64,000 bases of DNA from Actinotalea solisilvae (GCF_016464425.1 NZ_JADDKQ010000002.1:1-64000), one strand, 5' to 3'; positions 1 through 10,342 are shown, numbered from the stretch's first letter. Notes: generated by a model from the letters alone, not told the origin. Translations and numbers: made by a program.

Positions 1-76
1 GGTCCGGCGCGCGGTCGCCCGGACGCGGCGCCGCGCCGTCCGGTGCGGCACCGGTGGGGGCGGTCACCTGCCGCGG
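1..76. repeat. 76-base exact duplicate of 21031-21106 (probable assembly artefact)
   Basis: These 76 bases are identical to 21031-21106, where they form the start region of the peroxiredoxin gene and the overlapping end of the DUF3052 gene. Identity stops at base 77, where this copy turns into a run of G. The copy starts at the first base of the window, so it may extend further left. It contains no complete gene. A chance or biological duplicate is possible, but the adjoining homopolymer makes a mis-joined contig end more likely. Confidence 0.85.
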
Positions 77-238
77 GGGGGGGGGGCGGGGCGGGGGGGC
101 CCCCCCCCGCGGGGGGGGGGGCGCGGGGGGGGGGGGGGGGGGGCCGCGGGGGGGGGGGGGGTGGGGGGCCCCCCCGGGGGGCCCCCCCCCCCCCCCCCCC
201 CGGGGGGGGGGGGGGCCCGGGGGGGCGGCGGCCGCCCC
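77..238. other. G/C homopolymer tract, probable sequencing or assembly error
   Basis: About 160 bases consist almost only of long runs of G with blocks of C and very few A or T. No natural actinobacterial coding sequence looks like this, and it sits exactly where the N-terminal half of a polymerase-domain gene should be. Frames through it encode only Gly, Pro, Arg and Ala. I treat it as corrupted sequence and call no gene inside it. Confidence 0.8.
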
Positions 239-727
239 CCCGACCGCCTGGTCATCGACCTCGACCCCGGGCCGCCCGCGGGCCTGGACGAGTGCGCGCG
301 CGTCGCGCACCTCGTCCGCGAGCGTCTCGCCGACGACGGCCTCACCACGACCTTCCCCGTGACGAGCGGGAGCAAGGGCATGCAGCTCTACGCGCCGCTG
401 CCGAAGCCGCGCGCCGCGACCGCCGTGCGCGAGTACGCGCGCACGGTCGCGTACGAGCTCGCGGAGGCGCACGCCGACCTCGTCGTCGCGAACATGAAGC
501 GCGCGCTGCGCCCCGGCAAGGTGCTCCTCGACTGGAGCCAGAACCACCCCGCGAAGACGACGGTGACGCCCTACGCGATGCGCGCCAAGCACGAGCCACG
601 CGTCGCGGCGCCGCGCACCTGGGACGAGGTCGGCCCGGGCATGGTCCAGCTGGGGCCCGACGACGTCGTGCGCCGCCTCGAGCAGGACGGCGACCTGCTG
701 GAGCGCGCCGGGTCGCCCGCGCGCTGA
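239..727 (+). CDS. LigD-type DNA polymerase (PrimPol) domain protein, 5' truncated
   Basis: The reading frame from about 239 to the TGA at 725-727 encodes the C-terminal half of the polymerase domain found in actinobacterial LigD and stand-alone relatives, which fill gaps during non-homologous end joining. Visible motifs are VIDLDPG near the start, FPVTSGSKGMQLYAPL, LDWSQN and TPYAMRAKH, all characteristic of the family. The N-terminal part, including the first catalytic aspartates, is missing because the frame runs back into a G/C homopolymer tract. The protein ends just after the polymerase domain, so it is either a stand-alone polymerase or the polymerase end of a larger LigD; the window cannot decide. 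Truncation is probably artefactual rather than a pseudogene. Confidence 0.85.
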   Translation, partial: PDRLVIDLDPGPPAGLDECARVAHLVRERLADDGLTTTFPVTSGSKGMQLYAPLPKPRAATAVREYARTVAYELAEAHADLVVANMKRALRPGKVLLDWSQNHPAKTTVTPYAMRAKHEPRVAAPRTWDEVGPGMVQLGPDDVVRRLEQDGDLLERAGSPAR

Positions 728-793
728 CCGGCACGCGTCCGGGCGGACCTCCGACCCTCCCCCCGGGACCGCGCCGTGTGTTTGGCTGGCGGG

Positions 794-1198
794 GTGAACG
801 ACCCCGCTGCGATCGACCGGCTCCTGCGTACGCCCGCCCGGTGGGCGGTCGTCGGCCTGTCGACCAACCGGGCCCGCGCGGCCTACGGCGTGGCCGCCTA
901 CCTCCAGCGCCTCGGCCACGAGATCGTCCCCGTCCACCCGCGTGCGGAGACCGTGCACGGCGCCCGCGGCTACGCGCGCCTCGCGGACGTGCCGGGCGAG
1001 ATCGACGTCGTCGACGTGTTCGTCAACTCCGCCCGCGCGGGCGCTGTCGTCGACGAGGCCATCGCGATCGGCGCACGCGCCGTGTGGCTCCAGCTGGCCG
1101 TCACCGCGCCCGCCGCCGAGGAGCGCGCCCGCGCCGCGGGCCTCGAGCTCGTCGTCGACACGTGCCCCAAGATCGAGGGCGCCGCCCGCCACCTGTGA
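794..1198 (+). CDS. CoA-binding domain protein (YccU-like)
   Basis: A short single-domain protein of about 134 residues with a Rossmann-type CoA-binding fold. It shows WAVVGLSTN near the N terminus, then IVPVHPRA, IDVVDVFVNS, AVWLQLAV and the terminal LVVDTCPKIE typical of the YccU family. The role is poorly defined; family members bind CoA or related nucleotides. I prefer the GTG at 794; an in-frame GTG at 776 would add MCLAGG. It is convergent with glnE, with only about 36 bases between them. Confidence 0.85.
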   Translation: MNDPAAIDRLLRTPARWAVVGLSTNRARAAYGVAAYLQRLGHEIVPVHPRAETVHGARGYARLADVPGEIDVVDVFVNSARAGAVVDEAIAIGARAVWLQLAVTAPAAEERARAAGLELVVDTCPKIEGAARHL

Positions 1199-1234
1199 CC
1201 GGGACACCGCGTCCTCGGCGGGCCCGGCGGCGCC

Positions 1235-4200
1235 TCAGCCGTAGAAGACGCGCTCGACGACCGCGCGGGCGCGGCGGCCCGTGCGCAGGTAGGTCTCCTC
1301 GAGCTCGCCGCCCGAGCCCGGGCCGTAGCCGAGGAGCCGCGCGAGCGCGGCGAGCGCGCGGCGGTCGTGCGGCAGGACGTCGGCGCCCGCTCCGCCGGCC
1401 CGCCCGCTCCACAGCACGAGCGCGTCGCGCAGCCGGGACGACAGCAGCCACCCCTCGCGGAGGGCGGCCGCGTCGGCGGCGTCGAGCAGGCCTGCCTCCT
1501 GGGCGGCGTCGAGCGCCGGGAGCGTCCGGGGCGTGCGCAGGCCCGCGACGTCGCCACCGTGCTGGAGCTGGAGCAGCTGGACCGTCCACTCGACGTCGGA
1601 CAGCCCGCCGCGGCCGAGCTTGAGGTGCCGCGCGGGTTCGACGCCGCGCGGCAGGCGCTCGGCCTCCATGCGCGCCTTGAGCCGGCGCACCTCGCGCAGC
1701 GTCGCCGCGTCCGCGCCGCCCGCCGGGTAGCGCAGCGGGTCGACGAGCGCGACGAAGCGCCCGCCCAGGTCCGGGTCGCCCGCGACCGGGCGCGCGCGCA
1801 GGAGCGCCTGGCTCTCCCACGGGGACGACCAGCGCTGGTAGTACTCGGCGTACGACGCGAGCGAGCGCACGAGCGGCCCGTTGCGACCCTCGGGCCGCAG
1901 GTCGGCGTCGACCTCGAGCGCCGGCTCTGGGCCGACCTCGCCGAGCAGCTGGCGCACGCGCTGGGCCACCGTCATGGCCTGCGCCTGGGCGCGCGCCTCG
2001 TCCGCCCCGGGCAGCGGGTCGTGCACGAAGAGCACGTCGGCGTCGGAGCCGTAGCCGAGCTCCTCGCCCCCGAGGCGGCCCATCGCGACGACGACCGTGC
2101 GGGTCAGCGCGCCGTCCGCGCCGTGCCGCGCCTCGTACTCCGCGATCCGCAGCGCGCCCGCCAGGACGACGTCGGCCGCGGCGGTGAGCGCCTCGCCCGT
2201 GGTGACGGTGCTCGAGCCGAGCACCTCCGCGACCGCGGTCCGCGCCATCTCGCGCCGCCGCAGCGCGCGCAGCAGCGTCGCCGCGCCGACGGCGTCGTCC
2301 TGACGCGTGAGCACGGCGTCCGCCTCGGCGGCGAGCCGCTCGTGCCCGCGCGGCGCCAGCTCGGCGTCGTCGTCGAGCCACGCGACCGACTCGGGCGAGC
2401 GCGCGAGGGCGTCCGCGACGTACCGGCTCGTCGACAGCAGGCGCGCGAGCCGCTGCGCCGCGGCGCCCGAGTCCCGCAGCAGCTTGAGGTACCAGTGCGT
2501 CGTGCCCAGCTCGTCCGAGAGGCGCCGGAACGCGAGCAGGCCGCCGTCGGGGTCGCTGCCCTCGGCGAACCAGCCGAGCAGCACGGGCAGCAGCTGGCGT
2601 TGGATCGCGGCGCGCCGGCTGACGCCCTCGGTGAGCGCGGTGATGTGCCGGAGGGCGCCCGCGGGGTCGCGGTAGCCGATCGCCGCGAGCCGCGCGCGGG
2701 CGGCCTCGGGCGCCAGGCTGACGTCCTCGCGCGACAGGCTCGCGGTCGCGGGCAGCAGCGGGCGGTAGAAGAGCTCCTCGTGCAGCTGCCGGACGTCGCG
2801 CCGCACGGTGCGCCACCGCTCGGTGACCTCCGCGGCGCCGCCCGCGCGCATGCCGACGGACCGGGCGAGCCGCCGCAGGTCCGCCTCCGCGGTCGGCATG
2901 AGGTGGGTGCGCCGCAGGCGGTGCAGCTGGATCCGGTGCTCGAGCACGCGCAGGAGGCGGTAGCAGACCGCGAGCCGGGCGGCGTGGTCCCGGCCCACGT
3001 AGCCGCCCGCCGCGAGGGACGCGAGCGCGGTGAGCGTGCTCGCGCTGCGGATCATGTCGTCGGAGCGCCCGTGCACGAGCTGGAGCAGCTGGACCGTGAA
3101 CTCGACGTCGCGCAGCCCGCCGACGCCGAGCTTGAGCTGGCGGTCGGCCTCGGCGGGCGGCACGTGCTGCTCGACCCGGCGGCGCATCGCCTGGGAGTCC
3201 TCGACGAAGTTCTCGCGCTCGACGGCGGACCAGACCATGGGCCCGATCGCGTCGGTGTACCGGCGGCCCACCTCACGGTCCCCCGCGACGACGCGCGCCT
3301 TGAGCAGCGCCTGGAACTCCCACGTCTTGGCCCAGCGCTCGTAGTAGCTCACGTGGCTCGCGACCGTGCGCACGAGCGGACCGTTCTTGCCCTCGGGCCG
3401 CAGGGCCGCGTCGACGGGCCACAGCGACGGCTCCCCGGACGGCGCGCTGCACGCCCGCGCGAGCGCGGTCGCCAGGCGGGCGCCCGCGCGCATCGCCTCC
3501 TCCTCGCCCACCCCGTCGGCGGGCTCGGCGACGTGGATGACGTCGACGTCGCTCACGTAGTTGAGCTCGCGCCCGCCGCACTTGCCCATGCCGATCACGG
3601 CGAGCCGCACGGCCGCCGCCTCGGCGGGGTGCTCGGCGCGCGCGAGCGCGAGGGCCGCCTCGAGGGCCGCCGCCGCGAGGTCGGCGAGCGCGGCGCCGAC
3701 CGCGGGCAGGAGCGAGAGCGGCTCGGCGGTGACGAGGTCCGTCGCCCCGATGAGCAGCAGGCGCCGGCGGTAGGCGCGGCGCATCGCGTCGACGCCCGCG
3801 GGTCCGGTGACCGTGGCGACCGGGCCCCCGGACCCGTCGGGCACGTCCGGCACGTCGGGCGCACCGACCGCGGCCAGCAGCTCCGCGCGCACCCGGCCGA
3901 CGTCGGTGCCGATGGGAGAGGGCTCGGCCAGCGCCGCGAGGTCGTCGGGGTGGCGCACGAGGTGGTCCGCGAGCGCCGCCGACGCGCCCAGGACGGCGAG
4001 CAGGCGGTCGCGCTGCGTCGACGGCTCGGCGAGCACGTCCCGCAGGCCGCACCGCGACTCCTCGCCCGCAGCGCGGCACGCCGCCGACAGCCGCGTCAGC
4101 GCGAGCAGCGCGTCGTCGGGCGAGGCGACGCCCGCGAGCGCCTCGAGCAGCGGCGCCGCCTCGTCGAGCGTGCCCACGACGGCGACGAGGTCCGCGTCGT

Positions 4201-4303
4201 CCAGCAGGGTCGCGGCGCGCTCGGTGTCGGTGAACCCGAGGCGCGTGAGCCGGGCCCGCAGCGTGCGGCGGCGTCCACCGGCGTCGGGGGGCGGCGCGCT
4301 CAC
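1235..4303 (-). CDS. glnE: Bifunctional glutamine synthetase adenylyltransferase/deadenylase
   Basis: A 1022-residue GlnE, full length for actinobacteria. It attaches and removes AMP on glutamine synthetase I, so setting nitrogen assimilation. Two nucleotidyltransferase halves are visible. The N-terminal half carries GMGKCGGRELNYVSDVDV (about residues 237-255) and the C-terminal half AMGRLGGEELGYGSDADV (about 755-772), each with the paired aspartates that bind metal and nucleotide. A KLGVGGLRDVEFTVQLLQL motif and a KLGRGGLSDVEWTVQLLQL counterpart follow them. It lies 40 bases downstream of a glnA2-type gene in the same direction, the usual actinobacterial arrangement. Its target is probably a GlnA1 elsewhere, because the neighbouring synthetase lacks an adenylylation site. 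Confidence 0.96.
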   Translation of the reverse strand: MSAPPPDAGGRRRTLRARLTRLGFTDTERAATLLDDADLVAVVGTLDEAAPLLEALAGVASPDDALLALTRLSAACRAAGEESRCGLRDVLAEPSTQRDRLLAVLGASAALADHLVRHPDDLAALAEPSPIGTDVGRVRAELLAAVGAPDVPDVPDGSGGPVATVTGPAGVDAMRRAYRRRLLLIGATDLVTAEPLSLLPAVGAALADLAAAALEAALALARAEHPAEAAAVRLAVIGMGKCGGRELNYVSDVDVIHVAEPADGVGEEEAMRAGARLATALARACSAPSGEPSLWPVDAALRPEGKNGPLVRTVASHVSYYERWAKTWEFQALLKARVVAGDREVGRRYTDAIGPMVWSAVERENFVEDSQAMRRRVEQHVPPAEADRQLKLGVGGLRDVEFTVQLLQLVHGRSDDMIRSASTLTALASLAAGGYVGRDHAARLAVCYRLLRVLEHRIQLHRLRRTHLMPTAEADLRRLARSVGMRAGGAAEVTERWRTVRRDVRQLHEELFYRPLLPATASLSREDVSLAPEAARARLAAIGYRDPAGALRHITALTEGVSRRAAIQRQLLPVLLGWFAEGSDPDGGLLAFRRLSDELGTTHWYLKLLRDSGAAAQRLARLLSTSRYVADALARSPESVAWLDDDAELAPRGHERLAAEADAVLTRQDDAVGAATLLRALRRREMARTAVAEVLGSSTVTTGEALTAAADVVLAGALRIAEYEARHGADGALTRTVVVAMGRLGGEELGYGSDADVLFVHDPLPGADEARAQAQAMTVAQRVRQLLGEVGPEPALEVDADLRPEGRNGPLVRSLASYAEYYQRWSSPWESQALLRARPVAGDPDLGGRFVALVDPLRYPAGGADAATLREVRRLKARMEAERLPRGVEPARHLKLGRGGLSDVEWTVQLLQLQHGGDVAGLRTPRTLPALDAAQEAGLLDAADAAALREGWLLSSRLRDALVLWSGRAGGAGADVLPHDRRALAALARLLGYGPGSGGELEETYLRTGRRARAVVERVFYG

Positions 4304-4343
4304 CGCACCGCCCCGCGCCCCGCGCGGACCCCCGGACGCGGCG

Positions 4344-5681
4344 TCACAGGACCGACAGGAACCGCTTCAGCTCGAACGGCGTGACCTGCTGGCGGTACGC
4401 GTTCCACTCCTCGCGCTTGTTGCGCAGCACGAAGTCGAACACGTGCTCGCCCAGCGTCTCGGCGACGAGCTCGGACCTCTCCATGACGGCGACCGCCTGC
4501 TCGAGCGAGGACGGCAGCGGCTGGATGCCCAGCGCGCGGCGCTCGGAGTCGGTGAGCTCCCACACGTCGTCCTCGGCGGCGTCGGGCAGCTCGTAGCCCT
4601 CCTCGATGCCCTTGAGGCCCGCCGCGAGCAGCAGCGCGTACGCGAGGTACGGGTTGGTCGCGGAGTCGACGCCGCGGTACTCGACGCGGCTCGAGTTCCC
4701 CTTGCCGGGCTTGTAGAGCGGCACGCGCACGAGCGCCGAGCGGTTGTTGTGCCCCCAGCAGATGTACGACGGCGCCTCGGCGCCGCCCCAGATCCGCTTG
4801 TAGGAGTTGACGTACTGGTTGGTGACCGCCGTGATCTCGGCCGCGTGGTGCAGGAGGCCCGCGATGAACTTGCGCGCGGTCCCCGAGAGCTCCATGGCCG
4901 CGCCCGGCTCGTGGAACGCGTTGCGGTCGCCCTCGAAGAGCGACAGGTGCGTGTGCATCCCCGAGCCCGGCTGCTCGGCGATCGGCTTGGGCATGAACGA
5001 CGCGAAGATGCCCTGCTCGAGCGCGACCTCCTTGACGACCGTGCGGAAGGTCATGATGTTGTCGGCCGTCGTGAGCGCGTCGGCGTAGCGCAGGTCGATC
5101 TCGTTCTGGCCGGGCCCCGCCTCGTGATGGGAGAACTCGACCGAGATGCCCATCGACTCGAGCATCGTGATCGCCGCGCGGCGGAAGTCGTGGCCGGTGC
5201 CCCGGGCGACGTGGTCGAAGTACCCCGCCTGGTCCACGGGGACGAGCGGCTTGGTCGGGTCCGCCGGGTTCTCGAACAGGTAGAACTCGACCTCGGGGTG
5301 CGTGTAGAAGGTGAACCCCGTGTCGCTCGCGCGGTTGAGCGCGCGCTTGAGGACGTGACGGGAGTCGGCGAGGGACGGCTGGCCGTCGGGCGTCATGATG
5401 TCGCAGAACATGCGCGCGGTGCCGTGCGTGTCGCCGCGCCACGGCAGCACCTGGAACGTCGACGGGTCCGGCTTGGCGAGCATGTCCGCCTCGTAGACGC
5501 GCGTGAGACCCTCGATCGCGCTGCCGTCGAAGCCGATGCCCTCGGCGAAGGCCGCCTCGAGCTCGGCCGGGGCGACGGCGACCGACTTGAGGATGCCGAG
5601 CACGTCGGTGAACCAGAGGCGGATGAAGCGGATGTCCCGCTCCTCGACCGTGCGGAGCACGAACTCCTGCTGCCTGTCCAT
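4344..5681 (-). CDS. glnA2: Glutamine synthetase family protein, GlnA2 type
   Basis: A 445-residue glutamine synthetase-fold enzyme, closely matching mycobacterial GlnA2 in length and motifs (MDRQQEFVLRTVEERDIRF start, GFDGSAIEG, MHTHLSLFEG, SALVRVPLYKP). Some Streptomyces GlnA2 proteins are gamma-glutamylpolyamine ligases rather than true glutamine synthetases, so the substrate is uncertain. The C terminus (KREEWNAYRQQVTPFELKRF) has no NLYDLP-type adenylylation tyrosine, so GlnE should not regulate it by AMP. The ATG at 5681 gives the conserved N terminus. The hexamer CAGGAT (minus strand, 5688-5693) ends six bases before it, suggesting a leaderless transcript. It is divergent from nadE. Confidence 0.93.
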   Translation of the reverse strand: MDRQQEFVLRTVEERDIRFIRLWFTDVLGILKSVAVAPAELEAAFAEGIGFDGSAIEGLTRVYEADMLAKPDPSTFQVLPWRGDTHGTARMFCDIMTPDGQPSLADSRHVLKRALNRASDTGFTFYTHPEVEFYLFENPADPTKPLVPVDQAGYFDHVARGTGHDFRRAAITMLESMGISVEFSHHEAGPGQNEIDLRYADALTTADNIMTFRTVVKEVALEQGIFASFMPKPIAEQPGSGMHTHLSLFEGDRNAFHEPGAAMELSGTARKFIAGLLHHAAEITAVTNQYVNSYKRIWGGAEAPSYICWGHNNRSALVRVPLYKPGKGNSSRVEYRGVDSATNPYLAYALLLAAGLKGIEEGYELPDAAEDDVWELTDSERRALGIQPLPSSLEQAVAVMERSELVAETLGEHVFDFVLRNKREEWNAYRQQVTPFELKRFLSVL

Positions 5682-5773
5682 GAGCACATCCTGCCGTACG
5701 CGGCCCCCGGGCCCGGCGCGGCGTCCGCGGCTCGGCACGCCGTGCCGATCACGTCCTGGCTAGGGTGGCGACC
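5682..5773. promoter_or_regulatory. Divergent glnA2/nadE promoter region
   Basis: This 92-base spacer holds a possible minus-strand -10 hexamer CAGGAT (5688-5693), six bases before the glnA2 ATG, and a plus-strand TAGGGT (5761-5766), seven bases before the nadE ATG. Neither gene has a clear ribosome-binding site inside the short leader, fitting leaderless mRNAs. I see no convincing -35 boxes. Confidence 0.5.
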
Positions 5774-7418
5774 ATGGGTCTGACCATCGCACTCGCCCAG
5801 GTCGACACGTGCGTCGGCGACGTCGAGGGCAACGCCCGCACGGTCCTCGAGTGGACCGCCGACGCCGCCCAGCAGGGTGCCGCGCTCGTGGCGTTCCCCG
5901 AGATGACGATCACCGGGTACCCGATCGAGGACCTCGCCCTGCGCGACTCGTTCGCGCGGGCCGCGGACCGCGCCGTGGAGGGCCTCGCGACCCGCCTCGT
6001 CGAGGCCGGCCTGGGCGAGGTCGTCGTCGTGCTCGGGACGCTCGGGCGCTCGGCCACGGGCCGCGCGACCAACCGCGCGCTCGTCCTGCACCGCGGCGAG
6101 GTCGTCGCGCACTACGACAAGCACCACCTGCCCAACTACGGCGTCTTCGACGAGTACCGGATCTTCGAGGCGGGCGACGAGCACTGCGTCGTCGAGGTCG
6201 ACGGACGCCGGGTCGGCATCGTGGTCTGCGAGGACATCTGGCAGGACGGCGGCCCGGTCTCGCTCATGGACGACGAGGTCGTCGAGCTGCTGCTCGTGCT
6301 CAACGGCTCGCCGTACGAGGAGGGCAAGGGGCACGTCCGCGCCGAGCTGGCGGCCCGCCGGGCCCGCGAGGTCGGGGCGCCGGTCGCCTACGTCAACATG
6401 GTCGGCGGTCAGGACGACCTCGTCTTCGACGGCGGCTCGTTCGTCCTCGCCGCCGACGGGACGCCGCTCGCGGGCGCGCCGCAGTTCGTCGAGCACCTGC
6501 TCGTGTGGGAGCTGCCCGACGCGGGCACCACGCCCGAGCCGGGCCTGCTCGCGGCGCCGATGGACCCCGACGCCGAGGTGTACTCCGCGGTCGTCACCGG
6601 TCTGCGCGGGTACGTCACGAAGAACGGCTTCTCCTCGGTCGTGCTCGGGCTCTCGGGCGGCATCGACTCCGCGCTGTGCGCCGCCATGGCGGCCGACGCC
6701 GTCGGCGGGGCGAACGTGGTCGGCATCTCGATGCCCTCCGGCCACTCGTCGCAGCACTCGCGCGACGACGCCGCCGACCTCGCGAAGCGGATCGGCGCCG
6801 ACTACCGCGTCCAGCCGATCGGCCCCATGGTCGACGCGTTCCACGCGGAGCTGGCGCTGCCGGGGATCGCGGGCGAGAACCTCCAGGCGCGCGTGCGCGG
6901 CGTGATCCTCATGGGCGTCTCGAACGTCGAGGGGCACCTCGTGCTCGCGACGGGCAACAAGTCCGAGCTCGCGGTCGGCTACTCGACGATCTACGGCGAC
7001 GCCGTCGGCGGGTACGCGCCGCTCAAGGACGTGGACAAGTCCCGGGTGTGGGCGCTCGCGCGGTGGCGCAACCAGGCGGCGCTGGACGCCGGCGACCTGC
7101 CGCCCATCCCCGAGAGCTCGATCACCAAGCCGCCGTCGGCCGAGCTGAGCCCGGGCCAGATGGACACGGACTCGCTCCCGCCGTACCACCTGCTCGACGA
7201 GGTGCTCGACGCCTACGTCGAGCACGCGGAGGGCCGCGAGGAGCTGCTCGCGCGCGGCTTCGACGCCGCCGTGGTCGACAAGGTGCTCGCGCTCGTGGAC
7301 CGGGCCGAGTGGAAGCGGCGCCAGTACCCGCCGGGTCCTAAGGTGTCGGCGCTGGCCTTCGGGCGCGACCGGCGCCTGCCGGTCACGTCGCGCTGGCGCG
7401 AGCCGAAGGGGACGGTCG

Positions 7419-7426
<8 letters not shown>
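5774..7426 (+). CDS. nadE: Glutamine-dependent NAD+ synthetase
   Basis: A 550-residue two-domain enzyme that converts nicotinic acid adenine dinucleotide to NAD+, using ammonia released from glutamine. The N-terminal nitrilase-like glutaminase has the Glu-Lys-Cys triad at about E43 ([10 protein letters not shown]), K116 ([10 protein letters not shown]) and C152 (VCEDIW). The C-terminal synthetase has the PP-loop SGGIDS at about 294-299 and the [10 protein letters not shown] segment. The length matches the short form, about 550 residues, rather than the roughly 680-residue mycobacterial form. I use the ATG at 5774; a GTG nine bases upstream overlaps the likely -10 region. Its last eight bases overlap panB, so the two are probably cotranscribed and translationally coupled. 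Confidence 0.95.
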
Positions 7427-8239
<813 letters not shown>

Positions 8240-8243
<4 letters not shown>

Positions 8244-9241
8244 GCGACGCGCGCCGCGCCGCGCCGGCGCGGCGCCGGGCCGCCGTCGGTGCCGCGTGCG
8301 CGCTCGCCGCGGCCGCGGTGGTCGCGCTCGTCGCGCCCGACCGGCTCGGGCTGCACGGCACGCTGCCGTTCGCGCAGCTCGTCGCCCTGCGCGGGCTCGT
8401 CGGCGGGGCGCTCGCGACGGGCGCCGTCGTGCTCGTCGCCCTCCCCTGGCGGCGGGCGCTCGCGCCCGTCGCCGGCGTGCTCGCGATCGGCGCGGTCGCG
8501 CAGCTGGCCGTGCTCGCGGACCGCGGCCTGGACGGGACCGGTGCGGTCCTCGGCGACCGGCCCGACGACGCCGTGGCGGTGCTGGTGCTCAACACGCAGG
8601 ACCACCTGGGCGCGGAGGCGATCGCCGCGGTGCTGGTCGAGCACCGGCCCGACGTCGTCGTGCTGCCCGAGACGCTCGGCGCCACCGCGCGCGGCGCCGC
8701 CGAGCTCGCGGCCGCCCACGGCCTGGACCTGCAGGTGCTGGCCGACGACCGCGGCGGCGCCGCGGCCACGGGCGCGACCGCGCTGCTCACCGACCGCCGG
8801 CTCGGCACGTACCGCGTGGTCGAGGACCACCCCGGCGCGCTCGCGTCGTTCACGGCGACGAGCGACGGCCTCGGGCCGCCCGTGTCGGCCGTCCACCCCT
8901 ACCCGCCCCTGCCCGCGGGCATGGCGGGCTGGCGGGACGAGACGGCCGCGGCCGTCGCGCTCTGCGCGGAGCACCCCGGCGGGGTCGTCGCGGGCGACCT
9001 CAACGCGACGCTCGACCACCCCGCCTTCGACGGCGCGCACGCGTGCGTCGACGCCGCCCTGGAGGCGGGCGTCGCGGGCGTCGGCACCTGGCCGGTCGGC
9101 GTCCCGCGCGTCCTCGGCGCCGCGATCGACCACGTGCTCGTCGACGGCGACGCCTGGCGCGTGCTCGGCGTCAGCGTCCTCGAGCCCCCCGCGGGGACGG
9201 ACCACCGCGGGCTCCTCGCCGTCCTGGTGCCCGCGGGCTGA
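8240..9241 (+). CDS. Membrane-anchored endonuclease/exonuclease/phosphatase-family protein
   Basis: A 333-residue protein with about three N-terminal hydrophobic segments (roughly residues 15-32, 42-68 and 76-92) followed by an EEP-fold domain. Family signatures are [47 protein letters not shown] and [12 protein letters not shown], which correspond to the metal-binding Asn/Glu and the catalytic GDLN and DHR motifs. Substrate is unknown; the class includes nucleases and phosphodiesterases. The GTG overlaps the panB stop by four bases. Its 3' end overlaps the convergent pentapeptide gene by 71 bases. Confidence 0.85.
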
Positions 9242-10085
9242 CCTCGGGCTCGGCCGGGGCGAGCCAGTGAGCGGGCGCGTCGAGCGCCGAGGGCAGCCGC
9301 GTGCGCGCGTCGCCCCGGGCCGCGGCGAGCTGCATCGGCGTGCAGAAGAAGACCCCGGTGAGGTCGGCGCCCCCCAGGTCCGCGCCGCGCAGGTCCGCAC
9401 CGAGCAGGTCCGCGCCGCGCAGGTCCGCGCCCCGCAGGTCGGCGCCGACGAGCAGCGCCCCGCGCAGGCACGCGCGCCGCAGGTCCGCGCCCCGGCGGTC
9501 GACGCCGACGAGCTGCGCACCGGCCAGCTCGGGCGCGACCGCGCCGCGCACCGCGGTGCTCACCCGTCGCAGGAGTGCCGCGGTCGCGGCCTGGAGCGCC
9601 GCGCCGTCCGCGCCCGCGAGCACCTCGGCGTCGCCGAGCGTGAGCGCCTCGACGTCGTCGTGCAGGGCGGCGACCTCGGCGAGGACACCGGGCGGCGCCG
9701 GGAGCGTGAGCGCCTCGGTGAGGTACCAGAGCAGCTCGTGCAGGGCGCGCACCGCGGTGAAGGCGCCGAACATCGCGGACGCCGTGGCGGCGTCGTCGCG
9801 CCACGACCGGCCCGCGAACGTCACCTGGGTGACCTTCTGCCCGGCGCCCAGGCAGTCGTAGACGGTGCAGCCCGTGAAGCCCGCGGTCCGCAGGCGCGCG
9901 TGGATCGTGCAGCGGTGGTCGGGCGCCAGGTTCTGGCAGGGCTCGCCCGCCTCCTTGTCGAGGGCGAAGTCCGCCGAGCGCGAGAACGCGAGCGCGACGC
10001 AGCACAGGCCCACGCACCGCGCGCAGTCGGCGCGCAGCTCGCCCCGCAGCCGCCCGGCGGCGTCGGCCGCCTCAGCCGCCCTCAC
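9171..10085 (-). CDS. Cysteine-cluster and pentapeptide-repeat protein
   Basis: A 304-residue protein with two recognisable parts. Residues 20-80 hold eight cysteines (C21, C24, C28, C29, C50, C59, C73, C78) in a pattern like the YkgJ metal-chelating domain, including CARCVGLCC and CTVYDC. Residues about 185-245 form a right-handed pentapeptide solenoid of A(D/L)LRG-type repeats ([20 protein letters not shown]). Similar proteins occur across actinobacteria; none has a firm function that I know. The tail is Arg/Gly/Pro-rich. The GTG start overlaps the upstream small gene by 14 bases, so they are coupled. The 3' end overlaps the convergent EEP gene. Confidence 0.85.
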   Translation of the reverse strand: MRAAEAADAAGRLRGELRADCARCVGLCCVALAFSRSADFALDKEAGEPCQNLAPDHRCTIHARLRTAGFTGCTVYDCLGAGQKVTQVTFAGRSWRDDAATASAMFGAFTAVRALHELLWYLTEALTLPAPPGVLAEVAALHDDVEALTLGDAEVLAGADGAALQAATAALLRRVSTAVRGAVAPELAGAQLVGVDRRGADLRRACLRGALLVGADLRGADLRGADLLGADLRGADLGGADLTGVFFCTPMQLAAARGDARTRLPSALDAPAHWLAPAEPEVSPRAPGRRGARGGPSPRGARGR

Positions 10086-10278
10086 GCCACCGCCGGTCCT
10101 CGTCGTCCCAGCTCTCCGAGCGCTCGCGCGCGGTGCTCAGCGCCTGCTCGGCGGCCTCCCGCGTCGGGTACGGACCCATGCGGTCCGTCCACGGGCTCAC
10201 GCGACCCTGCTCGACCTCGCCCGTCCCCGGGTTGAACCAGAAGTCGCCGCCCGGAGCGGCGTCGTCCGCGGTGCCCAT
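10072..10278 (-). CDS. Small SPOR-like hypothetical protein
   Basis: A 68-residue acidic protein ([41 protein letters not shown]). The [13 protein letters not shown] segment resembles the second half of SPOR-type peptidoglycan-binding repeats, and such small proteins are often labelled SPOR-domain proteins in Micrococcales. It has no signal peptide, which argues against wall binding. It is divergent from map and overlaps the next gene by 14 bases. Confidence 0.7.
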   Translation of the reverse strand: MGTADDAAPGGDFWFNPGTGEVEQGRVSPWTDRMGPYPTREAAEQALSTARERSESWDDEDRRWREGG

Positions 10279-10342
10279 GGTCCCTCCGTCCCCGGCGCCG
10301 GCGGGGCCGGCACCTCACGACGCGACGATCGCGCCTCATCCG

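Noticed and set aside
43-381. Open frames on both strands through the G/C homopolymers
   Set aside because: They encode only Gly, Pro, Arg and Ala runs and come from corrupted sequence.
1367-4384. Long plus-strand open frame of about 1000 codons
   Set aside because: It is antisense to glnE, made of Arg, Ala, Gly and Glu repeats typical of the shadow of a GC-rich gene, and has no domain.
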